The notes under the pieces are model-generated. The model made no database searches. It had not been told where the DNA came from and was given only the letters and a program-made list of their open reading frames with translations. From Hymenobacter caeli (GTDB taxonomy: Bacteria; Bacteroidota; Bacteroidia; Cytophagales; Hymenobacteraceae), in the NCBI RefSeq assembly GCF_013294115.1, contig NZ_JABSNP010000011.1, forward strand, positions 1-64,000: a DNA stretch of 64,000 nucleotides, written 5' to 3'. Made by a program: the position numbers and the translations under genes. Of this stretch, positions 1 through 7,891 are shown one piece after another; positions within the stretch are counted from its first letter, which is position 1; each line of letters begins with the position of its first letter.

Positions 1-2
1 GC

Positions 3-86
3 TCGTTCAGCAAGTGCCGCGCGAGCCATTATAACCGAATTAAAATTGCTATTGACCAGCATAATTTGGAAATCACCCTGCTTTAA
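3..86 (+). CDS. 3' end of an unidentified gene (truncated by window edge)
   Basis: One frame is open from the left edge to a TAA at 84-86 and encodes about 27 residues ending in ITLL. The composition is protein-like, with mixed polar and aliphatic residues. The stretch is too short to assign a family, and another plus frame is also open here, so this is only a possible gene end. The 70 bases after it are AT-rich and contain a short motif resembling the dispersed repeat seen near 38.65 kb. Confidence 0.25.
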   Translation, partial: SFSKCRASHYNRIKIAIDQHNLEITLL

Positions 87-157
87 GCCACTACCTTTAA
101 AATAACTAATTAACTTAAAAAAAACTGATAGCTGACAACGAGTAACTAATAGATTAA

Positions 158-1006
158 TTACCGGGCAATTAGTTGCGCTGCTGTATTCGGCGTGGATTCA
201 AGCTGCGCCACGGCTAAGCGCAGAAACGTGGGTACGACAATGCCCTCCGTGACTTCGATGGTGGTGGGGTCGGCCAGCAGGTGCACCATCTCGTCGTACT
301 TGTCTTCGCCGTAGGCCGTAATTACCTGCTGCTTGCGCTCGTCCGTCCGCATGTAGCGCAGCATGCCTTCGCCGTCGGCTTCGGGGTGAAACTGGGTGCC
401 GAGCACTTCGGGCGAGAAACGAATGGCCATCACGGCGCGGGCCAGGGCCACGTGGGGCCGCTCTTTTTCGAGGCAGAGCACCGCGGCCCCCAGCGCGTCC
501 AGCCGGGCCAGGTCGGGGTGGGTGAGCTGGTAATCGCGCGAATCGACGGCGTAGAAGGGTTCCGGCAACGCGTGCAGCACCGGGTCGGCGTGGCCGGCGG
601 CCGTCAGGTGCACGGGCATCACCCCAAACGAGGTAGACTTGCGCTTGCTCAGCTCGCCGAGGCCCAGGTGGCGGCTCACCAGCTGGAACGAGTGGCAAAT
701 CAACAGCAAATGCTTCTTGTCGTCGCTGGCCAGGTTGTGGGCAAACAATTCGTCAATAAACTGAAAATAAGCGCTTTCCCAGGCATCGGTGGTGGCCAGC
801 GGGCTACCGGGGCCCCCGGAAGAAATGAAGACGTCAAAATCGGCGAGGCGCGGCAGCTGGTCCTGGCCCCGCACGTCGAAAGTTTCGACGGCGAAGCGGC
901 TGCCGTGGGCGGCCTCGGCGCGGCGCACGAGCTGGCGGATGCAGCGCATGCCCTCGTTGGCCGCGCCCATGTACATATCCAGAATAGCTAAACGAACGGT
1001 GGTCAT
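158..1006 (-). CDS. Class I glutamine amidotransferase-like protein
   Basis: 282 residues with a GATase1 fold. The nucleophile elbow LLICHSFQ (Cys near residue 104) and the second-site GTQFHPEAD (His near 206) are both visible, so the Cys-His-Glu triad looks intact. The family hydrolyses glutamine or cleaves gamma-glutamyl bonds. No synthetase domain is fused, so the acceptor enzyme must be separate. It lies downstream of a carboxylate-amine ligase, an ATP-grasp ligase and an esterase on the same strand, although a terminator at 1099-1122 separates it from them. The grouping suggests a role in making or trimming a gamma-glutamyl or amide-containing small molecule (inference). The family call is firm; the substrate is unknown. 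Confidence 0.85.
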   Translation of the reverse strand: MTTVRLAILDMYMGAANEGMRCIRQLVRRAEAAHGSRFAVETFDVRGQDQLPRLADFDVFISSGGPGSPLATTDAWESAYFQFIDELFAHNLASDDKKHLLLICHSFQLVSRHLGLGELSKRKSTSFGVMPVHLTAAGHADPVLHALPEPFYAVDSRDYQLTHPDLARLDALGAAVLCLEKERPHVALARAVMAIRFSPEVLGTQFHPEADGEGMLRYMRTDERKQQVITAYGEDKYDEMVHLLADPTTIEVTEGIVVPTFLRLAVAQLESTPNTAAQLIAR

Positions 1007-1098
1007 AAAAAAACGAATGTTGAGATGGGCTAACGGCTAATCATCGAAAAGAAACGGTTAAAAGACAGTAATCGACTCCTGAACAATAAAAAAACAGA

Positions 1099-1122
1099 AA
1101 CGCCAACCGAGCGGCTGGCGTT
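1099..1122 (-). terminator. Rho-independent terminator after the carboxylate-amine ligase gene
   Basis: Inverted repeat with arms of about 10 bp (one mismatch) and a short loop. On the minus strand it is followed by a T-rich tract. It sits 36 bases past the stop at 1159 and separates that gene from the amidotransferase gene. Confidence 0.75.
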
Positions 1123-1158
1123 CTGGCAGATCGAATTAGTAAGATTGAAGCAGCAAAT

Positions 1159-2262
1159 TTACAATCCGTGCGAGGTTTCGGCTAGGATGTAGTCCACCAC
1201 CTTGGTCAGGTCGCCGGTTTCGCGGAACACGGCCAGCTGGCGGTCGGCCCCGGTGCCCTGCTCCAGCATTTGCAGTACGTATTCTACCTCGTGGCGGCTG
1301 CCCAGCTCGTCGAGCACATCGTCCACGAAGTCGAGCAGCTCCAGAATGAGGGCCCGGGTGGGCACTTCCTCCTGCTTGCCGAAGTCAATCATGGTGCCGT
1401 CGAGGCCGTAGCGGGCGGCCCGCCACTTATTTTCCTTGATGAGGGCGCTGCGGTAGAGCCGGAAATTGAGGTTCTGGCGCTTGAGCTTGTAAATTTTGGC
1501 CACCAGGGCCTGCATCACGGCGGCCACGGCGATGGTTTCGTCGGGGCGCATCATCATGTCGCAGATGCGGTACTCGATGGTGTCGAAGAACGGGTGCAGG
1601 CGCAAATCCCACCAGATTTTCTTGCCGTTGTCGATGCAGCCGGTCTTAATCAGCAGCTGGATGAATTCGTCGTAATCGCTGGCGCTCGTGAAGTAGCTCG
1701 GAATGCCGGTGCGCGGAAACCGCTCGAACACCTTGGTGCGGAACGACTTATAGCCGGTTTCGCGTCCTTCCCAGAACGGCGAGTTGGTGCTGAGGGCGAA
1801 CAAGTGGGGCAGGAAGTACCGCAGCGCGTTCATCATGTACACGCCGATGTCGCGGTTTTCGATGCCCACGTGCACGTGCATGCCAAACACGAGGTTGGAG
1901 CGGGCCGCCTCCTGCAGTTCCTCCACAATTTTGTCGTAGCGGGCGTCGGGCGTGATGGGCTGGTCCTGCCAGCGCGAAAACGGGTGCGTGCCCGCCGCGC
2001 CGATGCGCAGGCCCACGTTGCCGGCCAGCTCAATCACCTGGCGGCGCAGGTGCAGCACCTCCGTGCGGGCCTCGTGGATGTTCTGGCAGATGTTGGTGCC
2101 CACCTCCACCACCGATTCGTGCATTTCGGCCTTCACTTGCTCGTGGAGCGTGATTTTGCCGTTGTCCACGATTTTGGACATGTGCGAGCGCAGCTCCCGC
2201 GTGTCGGGGTCGATGGTCTGAAACTCTTCCTCGATGCCGAGGGTGAACGTGGGCAAGGGCAT
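1159..2262 (-). CDS. Carboxylate-amine ligase (YbdK/GCS2 family)
   Basis: 367 residues, the normal length for the YbdK-type glutamate-cysteine ligase 2 family. The N-terminal metal/ATP motif GIEEEFQ is present at residues 9-15, MHVHVGI lies near 128, and the basic C-terminal substrate region is present. The family joins a carboxylate (usually glutamate) to an amine using ATP. True glutathione synthesis is not implied, because the partner here is an ATP-grasp protein that is not clearly GshB. The upstream gene on the same strand is that ATP-grasp ligase, about 70 bases away, and the downstream gene is a GATase1. Start chosen at the ATG immediately before LPTFTLGIEEEF. Confidence 0.9.
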   Translation of the reverse strand: MPLPTFTLGIEEEFQTIDPDTRELRSHMSKIVDNGKITLHEQVKAEMHESVVEVGTNICQNIHEARTEVLHLRRQVIELAGNVGLRIGAAGTHPFSRWQDQPITPDARYDKIVEELQEAARSNLVFGMHVHVGIENRDIGVYMMNALRYFLPHLFALSTNSPFWEGRETGYKSFRTKVFERFPRTGIPSYFTSASDYDEFIQLLIKTGCIDNGKKIWWDLRLHPFFDTIEYRICDMMMRPDETIAVAAVMQALVAKIYKLKRQNLNFRLYRSALIKENKWRAARYGLDGTMIDFGKQEEVPTRALILELLDFVDDVLDELGSRHEVEYVLQMLEQGTGADRQLAVFRETGDLTKVVDYILAETSHGL

Positions 2263-2332
2263 AGCTAGTCAGTTAACAGTGAGCAGTTAACAATTATTGG
2301 GGGAGGCAAGCGCCGGCCGTCGGCGCAGGGGG

Positions 2333-3451
2333 CTACTCCGGCTTCTTAGAAGCCGGCTTTCTGGCCGCCGGGGCTTTGCGCGCGGCGGTCTTTTTGGCGG
2401 CGGGCTTGTCGGCGGCAGCTACCTTGGCGGCCACCGTCTTTTTGGCCGCCGGCTTCCTGGGGGCGGCCGGCTTTTTGGCTACCGTGAACGCGGTGGTGCC
2501 CGCCGCGGCGCGGTGCGGGTGCACGAAGGTGCCCCAGGTGAGGTTGTCCTGGCCGGGCTGCTGGGCCTGGGCGCGGGCAATGGCCATGTTGGCGGCGGCT
2601 TCCACCACCCACTCGAAGTTTTTCTCGCCCACCGAATTGATGTCGGCGTCGGGGGCCGGGTTGCCGAAATCAATGGCCAGCGGAATGCCGTCGCGCACCG
2701 CAAACTCTACGGTGTTGAAGTCGTAGCCCAGGCCCTCGTTCAGCTTCAGCACGTAGTCTTTCATGGTGGCCAGCAGCTTTTCACCGGCTTCGCCCGTCGT
2801 TTTCATCTCGGTGGCGTAGCGCAGGTGCGGTTCGTTGCGGGGCTCGTAGGGCATAATCAATACCTCCGTGCCGCCGATGCAGTAGCAGCGGAAGTAGTCG
2901 GTGAAGTCCACCGATTCCTGGAACAGCATCACCAGCTGGCCCGTTTCGGCGTAGGCCCGGAAAAAATCGTCGGGCGAGTGCAGCTTGTACACGCTTTTCC
3001 AGCCGCCGCCCGAGTGGGGCTTCATGTAGGCCGGGAAGCCGATGTGGGCGAAGGCTCGCTCCCAGTCCATCATGTTCAGGTTGCGGAACGAGTTTTCGCC
3101 CGTGTCGCTGGGGCGCTCCTTGCTGGGCAGCAGCAGCGTTTTGGGCACCGGCACGCCCAGGCGCACGGCCAGGGCATTGTTGAAAAATTTTTCATCGGCC
3201 GACCACCAGAACGGGTTGTTAATCACGGCGGTGCCCATCAGGGCCGCATTTTTTAAGTAAGCCCGGTAAAACGGCACGTCCTGCGAGATGCGGTCGATGA
3301 TAACGGCGTAGTCGGGGGCCACGTGCTGTTCCACCTCGTCAATTTTCACGAATTCGGCCTGGATGCCGGCCGGGGCTTTGGCGTTCACGCGGTCGACGAA
3401 GGCCTGCGGAAACGTGTTTTCCTGGCCGAAGAGGATGCCAATTTTTTTCAT
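2333..3451 (-). CDS. ATP-grasp ligase with lysine/alanine/proline-rich C-terminal tail
   Basis: 372 residues. Residues 1-305 resemble D-Ala-D-Ala ligase/RimK-like ATP-grasp enzymes, with a pre-ATP-grasp half, a glycine-rich nucleotide loop in KPHSGGGWKSV near residue 155, and the metal-binding acidic and Asn residues in the AIDFGNPAPDADI segment near 262-274. From about 305 to the end the sequence is almost entirely Lys, Ala, Pro and Arg with repeated AAKK/KPA units. This resembles histone H1 or AlgP tails and is not part of the ATP-grasp fold. The family ligates a carboxylate to an amino group. It lies between the esterase and the carboxylate-amine ligase, probably in one transcription unit. 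The substrate is unknown. Confidence 0.8.
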   Translation of the reverse strand: MKKIGILFGQENTFPQAFVDRVNAKAPAGIQAEFVKIDEVEQHVAPDYAVIIDRISQDVPFYRAYLKNAALMGTAVINNPFWWSADEKFFNNALAVRLGVPVPKTLLLPSKERPSDTGENSFRNLNMMDWERAFAHIGFPAYMKPHSGGGWKSVYKLHSPDDFFRAYAETGQLVMLFQESVDFTDYFRCYCIGGTEVLIMPYEPRNEPHLRYATEMKTTGEAGEKLLATMKDYVLKLNEGLGYDFNTVEFAVRDGIPLAIDFGNPAPDADINSVGEKNFEWVVEAAANMAIARAQAQQPGQDNLTWGTFVHPHRAAAGTTAFTVAKKPAAPRKPAAKKTVAAKVAAADKPAAKKTAARKAPAARKPASKKPE

Positions 3452-3548
3452 GACTAAAAGCTTTTTGGGTGTGAGGTTCGGGGGTAAGCGGGCCGCCCGG
3501 TGAGTGCGGTGCGACGGCCCGGGAATTAATCAGGAGCGACGGAAGCGC

Positions 3549-4256
3549 TTAGGAAATCGTGCTCAGGTACTGCGGAAACATTTCGCGCCACACCGGCCAG
3601 TCGTGGTCGCCGAAGGGCTTCACGTCGATGCGGTACGGAATGCCTTTCTGGCTCAGCAGGCCCGCCATCTGGTCGGTGGAGTGTTTGCAAAAATCGTATT
3701 CCGCGGTGCCCAGGATGATGTTCATCCACTGAAAATGCTCGCTGTGGGCCCCGGGCAGAAACTCGGGCGGGTTGTTGTAGTACACGTTGTCGTCGTGGTA
3801 GCCGTCGAGGAACTGGCGGATGTCGAAGGCCGCGCCCATCGTGAAGAGGTGCGCCACCTGGTCGGGGTGGCGGAAGGCGAAGTTGAGCGCGTGGTAGCCG
3901 CCGAAGCTGCACCCGGCCACGCCAATCTTGTCCACGTGGCATTCCTGCCGGAGCATCGGCACCAGTTCCTCGCTCAAGAAACGGTCGTAGAACACGTGGT
4001 TCTGCACCCGCACGGCCGGCTCCAGGTGCTTGGCGTACCACGAGTAGCGGTCTATGCTGTCGATGCAGTACAGCTTCACCCGGCCGGCTTCCACCAGCGG
4101 GCGGGCGGCTTCCACCAGGTTGAAGTCGCGGGCCTCGTAGTAGCGGCCGCCCGAGGTGGGGAAAATGACCACGGGGTAGCCCCAGGTGCCGAACACGAGC
4201 AGGTCGATGTCCTGGCCCAGGTGGTGCGAGTAAAAGCGGTGGTGCTGTTCGTGCAA
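3549..4256 (-). CDS. Esterase-family alpha/beta hydrolase
   Basis: About 235 residues of the putative esterase (esterase D / S-formylglutathione hydrolase-like) class. It has the nucleophile elbow GCSFGGY, an Asp in the GTAEYDFC region and a terminal His in FGDHDWP, giving a plausible Ser-Asp-His triad. No ATG precedes the conserved start. A TTG at 4254-4256 (reads LHEQHH) is the best start; the frame stays open to 4388 but that extension is low-complexity and overlaps a likely promoter. A TAGTTTG element sits about 50 bases upstream. First gene of the leftward amidoligase group, so it may hydrolyse an ester or amide of that product (inference). Confidence 0.75.
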   Translation of the reverse strand: MHEQHHRFYSHHLGQDIDLLVFGTWGYPVVIFPTSGGRYYEARDFNLVEAARPLVEAGRVKLYCIDSIDRYSWYAKHLEPAVRVQNHVFYDRFLSEELVPMLRQECHVDKIGVAGCSFGGYHALNFAFRHPDQVAHLFTMGAAFDIRQFLDGYHDDNVYYNNPPEFLPGAHSEHFQWMNIILGTAEYDFCKHSTDQMAGLLSQKGIPYRIDVKPFGDHDWPVWREMFPQYLSTIS

Positions 4257-4423
4257 AATCGGGGGCGGGGGGGACGAGGCGTGGGACGGACGGCAGCAGT
4301 GCCGCGGCAAACTACCAAGAAAATAATAGATTGGCGTGTAACGGAAACGGGAATTTTTTGGCCCGCCGTCCGGCCCGTGGCTCGTCAATACGGTAAATGC
4401 TGGGCCCGCCGTTACTTTGCCGC

Positions 4424-5977
4424 ATGGTGGAGGTGAATGCAGACGCGGCGGTGCTGGCCGTGCGGCAGCGCGAAGAAGTGCTGGTTTCGGACTATTTGGG
4501 CCGCCCGGTGGCGGTGAGCGTGCTCTTGCCCCCCGGCCACGACCCGGCCCGCCCCGCCCCCTACCCCGTGCTGTACCTCAACGACGGCCAAGACCTGCCG
4601 CGCCTGCACCTGCGCACCACCCTGGCGGCGCTGTGGGCCCGGCAGGCCCTGCTGCCCTTCGTGCTGGTGGCCCCCCACGCCAACGAGCAGCGCCTGCACG
4701 AGTACGGCATCGCCGGCCGGCCCGACTACAACGGCCGCGGCAGCCGCGCCGGGGCCTACACCGAATTTGTGTTGCGCGAGTTGCTGCCCTGGGCCCAGCG
4801 CCAGTACCACGCCACGGCCGACCCCGCCGCGGCGGTATTCGCCGGGTTCTCGCTCGGGGGCCTCCTGGCCTTCGACGCCGTGTGGCACCACCCCGAAGCG
4901 TTTGCGCGGGCGGGGGCCTTTTCGGGCTCGTTCTGGTGGCGCGGGCGGGCTGTGGGGGCCGGCTACACGCCCGCCGACCGCCTCATGCACCAGCAGGTGC
5001 AGGCGCGGGCCGCCCACGCCACCCACGCCTTTTGGCTGCAAACCGGCACCCTCGACGAGCGCAACGACCGCAACGAGAACGGCGTCATCGACGCCATCGA
5101 AGATTCCCTGGACCTGGTGGACGCCCTGCGGACCCAGGGCCTCGACATGGCCCGGCAGCTGCGCTACGTGCAGGTGGAAGGTGGCCACCACCACCCCGAC
5201 ACCTGGGGCAGGGTGATGCCCGATTTCCTCAGCTGGGCCTTCGGGGCCCCGGCGGCCGTGGCCGCCCTGCCCGCGCCGCTGCCCCTGGTGCGCCTGCACC
5301 TCGACCCGCACCTGGCCCCCGCGCTGGCCGTGTCGGCGGCCGTGGCCGCGGTGCCGGCCTCTATTAATTTGCCGCCGCCCGCGGGCCACCGCCCGGCCCC
5401 GGCGTTGTTTTCATTCACGCCGGCCCCGGCCGCGCTTTCCCCTGCCGCCATGCCCACTGCCCGCCCCGTTGCCGGCGACTACCTGCCGTACTACCAAGGG
5501 TACCTCGACCAGGTGCCGGCCGGCACCGACCCGCTCCAGGCCCTGCGCACGCAAGCCGAGGAGGTGCGGGCGGCCTTTGGCCCGCTCAGCGAGGCGCAGG
5601 CGGTCACGCCCTACGCCCCCGGCAAGTGGACGCCGAAGGAGCTGCTGCTGCACCTGGTGGACACCGAGCGCATTTTTACTTACCGGGCCCTGCGCTTCGC
5701 CCGCGGCGATGCGCAGGATTTGCCCGGGTTTGAACAGGACGACTACGTGGCTCAGAGCGGAGCCAACGCCCGCTCCGTGGCCAGCCTGCTCGCCGAGTAC
5801 GCCGCCGTGCGCGCTGCCACGCTGGCCTTGTTCGATGCGTTGGCCGAAGAGCAGCTCGACCGGCGCGGCACGGCCAACGGGGGCCCCGTCACGGTGCGGG
5901 CCTTGCTCTACGTCCTGCCCGGCCACGAGCACCACCACCTCCACATCTTCCGCGAGCGATACTTACCGGCCTTGTAA
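4424..5977 (+). CDS. Composite protein: esterase domain plus DinB-like domain
   Basis: 517 residues from the ATG at 4424. Residues about 1-285 are an enterochelin-esterase-like alpha/beta hydrolase, with FAGFSLGGLLAF holding the nucleophile Ser and a terminal EGGHHHPDTW His. Residues about 285-342 are a low-complexity Ala/Pro linker. Residues about 343-517 are a DinB/YfiT-type four-helix domain with metal-binding His residues in LLLHLVDTER and PGHEHHHLHIF. The second half begins with its own Met (ATG at 5451) that looks like a natural protein start, so two genes may have been joined by loss of a stop. DinB-like proteins are often thiol- or metal-dependent transferases. It is divergent from the amidoligase genes. 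Confidence 0.7.
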   Translation: MVEVNADAAVLAVRQREEVLVSDYLGRPVAVSVLLPPGHDPARPAPYPVLYLNDGQDLPRLHLRTTLAALWARQALLPFVLVAPHANEQRLHEYGIAGRPDYNGRGSRAGAYTEFVLRELLPWAQRQYHATADPAAAVFAGFSLGGLLAFDAVWHHPEAFARAGAFSGSFWWRGRAVGAGYTPADRLMHQQVQARAAHATHAFWLQTGTLDERNDRNENGVIDAIEDSLDLVDALRTQGLDMARQLRYVQVEGGHHHPDTWGRVMPDFLSWAFGAPAAVAALPAPLPLVRLHLDPHLAPALAVSAAVAAVPASINLPPPAGHRPAPALFSFTPAPAALSPAAMPTARPVAGDYLPYYQGYLDQVPAGTDPLQALRTQAEEVRAAFGPLSEAQAVTPYAPGKWTPKELLLHLVDTERIFTYRALRFARGDAQDLPGFEQDDYVAQSGANARSVASLLAEYAAVRAATLALFDALAEEQLDRRGTANGGPVTVRALLYVLPGHEHHHLHIFRERYLPAL

Positions 5978-6067
5978 ATACCGAAGATTTTTTACCTTCG
6001 CCCCGCGCAACACGCGGCCCCCGCCGCGTTTTCTTACCGCTTCCACCCCTAACCCTTCGTTTCAATC

Positions 6068-6184
6068 ATGGCCAAGAGCACCGACGCCCGCAAAGAGAAA
6101 AAGAAAGAGCCCGCGAAAACCACGAAAGAAAAAAAAGCGGAAAAAGACGAGAAGAAGCGCCAAAAAGATATGCGCCAAGATTAG
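6068..6184 (+). CDS. Very small lysine-rich protein (38 aa)
   Basis: 38 codons from ATG to TAG. The sequence is almost entirely Lys, Glu, Asp, Arg and Ala in a pattern typical of a single charged helix. It begins MAKSTDARKEKKK. It is followed 17 bases later by a strong terminator, which supports it as a real transcript. No family is recognised. Possible roles are nucleic-acid or ribosome binding (inference). It could also be the end of a small RNA transcript with an incidental reading frame. Confidence 0.55.
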   Translation: MAKSTDARKEKKKEPAKTTKEKKAEKDEKKRQKDMRQD

Positions 6185-6200
6185 GCTTGATGGATTCAAT

Positions 6201-6246
6201 AAAAGCGGACGGTTTTCGGTAATAAACCGGAAACCGTCCGCTTTTT
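6201..6246 (+). terminator. Rho-independent terminator
   Basis: Long inverted repeat with arms of roughly 19 bp (one bulge) around a short AT-rich loop, ending in a T run on the plus strand. It closes the transcript carrying the 38-residue protein, and possibly the esterase/DinB gene. Confidence 0.85.
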
Positions 6247-6270
6247 CATTGCCAGTCATTACATAAATAA

Positions 6271-6513
6271 ATGATTGTTAGGCTCTCTGAATACGAAACG
6301 GTGGTTTTGCTTGACGACTTGTGCGTTAAGCTTGGCTTTTGTCTACCGCCGGCCGCTAGGCTTGGAATCGTGAAGTACCCACCTTCCAGCGTTGATAAAT
6401 TCGCCAATGCAGTATACCGCGCAGAGGGACTGGACCCTAGCCTGAGAAGCCCTCTCTATCAGCAGGTTTGGGCAAGAGTAGCCCAATCTTTTGAAGCGCA
6501 CAGTAGTTCTTAA
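6271..6513 (+). CDS. Small hypothetical protein (80 aa)
   Basis: 80 residues starting MIVRLSEYETVVLL. It is soluble, with no membrane segment, and lower in GC than its neighbours. It is convergent with the AlbA_2 gene, with 9 bases between the stops. No family is recognised. The opening residues resemble small helical DNA-associated or toxin/antitoxin-sized proteins, but nothing specific supports that. The intact start, reasonable amino-acid mix and position right after a terminator make it a plausible gene. Confidence 0.5.
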   Translation: MIVRLSEYETVVLLDDLCVKLGFCLPPAARLGIVKYPPSSVDKFANAVYRAEGLDPSLRSPLYQQVWARVAQSFEAHSSS

Positions 6514-6522
6514 GACCCCTAA

Positions 6523-7158
6523 CTATACCGTATAGTAAGGCTCCTTTTCCTTGTCGTGGTAGCGCAGATAGCCGTGCAGCACCAGCTTAATCAGCGTTTG
6601 GTAGGCGCGGCGCTTGCTAAAATTCACCAGTTTCATGAACTGCGGCAGCGTAAGGCGGGGATGGGTTTTGACATATTCGATGGCGGCCAGCTCGTGCCGG
6701 TTCAGCGGGATGCGCTCGAACATTGGGGGCAGGGCCGCTGGGGCTTGGCGTTCGAGCACCTGCTCGGTGAGGCGGCTGGTTTGCACGCTTTGGTCGCGCA
6801 CCCGCACGTAGCCGCGCCAGTCGCCGACGGCTACCTGGGCGCGGTGAGGCTTGGCGGTGCTCTCGGGCACCGTCACCACCAGTACCGTGCGCCCGTCGGC
6901 CTCCACTTCGCGGAAACGCAAGTTTACCAGGGGCGGCTCTACGTGGCGGGCCGCGGCCTCGCGCAGCACAAATAATTCCTCTTCCGCGTCGCGCACGCCC
7001 ACCACCCGGCCCGTATCGTCGACGCCCACCAGCACGTGGCCCCCCCGCGTGTTGGCCAGCGAGGCCAGCGTGCGCGAAATGCGGTGCACGTGCGTAGTTT
7101 TCTGCTTAAACTCCAGCGTTTCGCCCTCGCCGCGGGCAATCATGTCGGCTAAATTCAT
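6523..7158 (-). CDS. AlbA_2 (Schlafen-like) domain protein with C-terminal winged helix
   Basis: 211 residues. Residues about 5-130 match the AlbA_2/divergent AAA_4 fold: GEGETLEFKQK near the start, LANTRGGHVLVGVDDTGRVVG in the centre, and a strand-rich end. Residues about 145-211 look like a winged helix (TLPQFMKLVNFSKRRAYQTLIKLVLHGYL). Proteins of this type act as transcription regulators or nucleic-acid-binding factors. It is single on its strand, and the terminator at 7184-7222 lies just upstream and insulates it from the DUF3127 gene. No target is visible. Confidence 0.8.
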   Translation of the reverse strand: MNLADMIARGEGETLEFKQKTTHVHRISRTLASLANTRGGHVLVGVDDTGRVVGVRDAEEELFVLREAAARHVEPPLVNLRFREVEADGRTVLVVTVPESTAKPHRAQVAVGDWRGYVRVRDQSVQTSRLTEQVLERQAPAALPPMFERIPLNRHELAAIEYVKTHPRLTLPQFMKLVNFSKRRAYQTLIKLVLHGYLRYHDKEKEPYYTV

Positions 7159-7183
7159 GCCCGATTATACGCGGGCTCGAAAC

Positions 7184-7222
7184 AAAACGTGCCGCTCCGG
7201 CAAAACCGGAGCGGCACGTTTT
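7184..7222 (-). terminator. Rho-independent terminator
   Basis: Perfect 17-bp inverted repeat around a 5-base loop, with A/T runs on both outer sides so it could act in either direction. It lies downstream of the DUF3127 gene (stop at 7287) and upstream of the AlbA_2 gene. Confidence 0.85.
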
Positions 7223-7286
7223 ATGGCTATTGGCTACTGGTTTTTCACAAACCCAGTCCCGCTCAACTGAGGAGCGAACTAACAGC

Positions 7287-7715
7287 TTAAAAAGGGAGGT
7301 CGTTGTCGTCGTCGCTGGCGATGGGGGCCGCCGAGGGCTGGGCCCGCAGGGTGGGGTTCTGGTTTTGAGCGGCTGGCCGCGGGGCGGCCTGCTGCTGGGG
7401 CTGGCCACCGAAGTTGCCGCCACCAGCCGGTGCTGCGCCGGCGGGCTCGATGCGCCAGGCTTCCAGGTTGGTGAAGTACATCATCTGGCCGTTTTTGTTG
7501 TAGCCGCGGCCGCGCAGGTTGAAGGCAATTTTTACCTCGTCGCCCACCTTAAACTGGTCCACCAGGCTGGTTTTGTCCATCACCAGCTGGAACTTGATTT
7601 GCTCGGGGTATTGGCCGTCCTGTACTTCCAGCACAAACTCGCGCTTGCGGAATTTCTCGCTGATTTGCTGCTCGTCGAAAATCTCAATCAGGCGGCCGGT
7701 TACGTCGTAAGCCAT
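7287..7715 (-). CDS. DUF3127 protein, SSB-like architecture
   Basis: 142 residues. Residues 1-90 are a beta-rich DUF3127 domain (MAYDVTGRLIEIFDEQQ to MYFTNLEAWRIE). It is followed by a Gly/Gln/Pro/Ala-rich disordered linker and an acidic tail ending DDDNDLPF. OB-like domain, disordered linker and acidic tip resemble single-stranded-DNA-binding proteins, whose tip recruits partners. The function of DUF3127 is not established to my knowledge; SSB-like nucleic-acid binding is inference. A TAGGTTTG promoter box lies at 7753-7760, 38 bases from the ATG. Confidence 0.85.
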   Translation of the reverse strand: MAYDVTGRLIEIFDEQQISEKFRKREFVLEVQDGQYPEQIKFQLVMDKTSLVDQFKVGDEVKIAFNLRGRGYNKNGQMMYFTNLEAWRIEPAGAAPAGGGNFGGQPQQQAAPRPAAQNQNPTLRAQPSAAPIASDDDNDLPF

Positions 7716-7752
7716 AAAACTTGGTCTTTTGGTAGGGTTGAAACTAGAACAT

Positions 7753-7760
7753 CAAACCTA
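7753..7760 (-). promoter_or_regulatory. Bacteroidota -7 promoter box (TAGGTTTG)
   Basis: Minus-strand match to the TAnnTTTG consensus, 38 bases upstream of the DUF3127 start codon at 7715. Confidence 0.55.
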
Positions 7761-7853
7761 CGAAAAAAATCCCTGTTTCCGGCCCGGCCTGCTCTTCCCA
7801 CCGGCCCCGACTGCCGAAAAGTATGGCCCAGCGCTCCTGGCTGGGCCCCGGCT

Positions 7854-7861
7854 TACCTTTG
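7854..7861 (+). promoter_or_regulatory. Bacteroidota -7 promoter box (TACCTTTG)
   Basis: Plus-strand match to TAnnTTTG, 30 bases upstream of the isoaspartyl peptidase ATG at 7892. It supports that ATG over upstream in-frame starts. Confidence 0.6.
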
Positions 7862-7891
7862 CGCCCTCCCCAAATATTCCCCATCGCTCCC

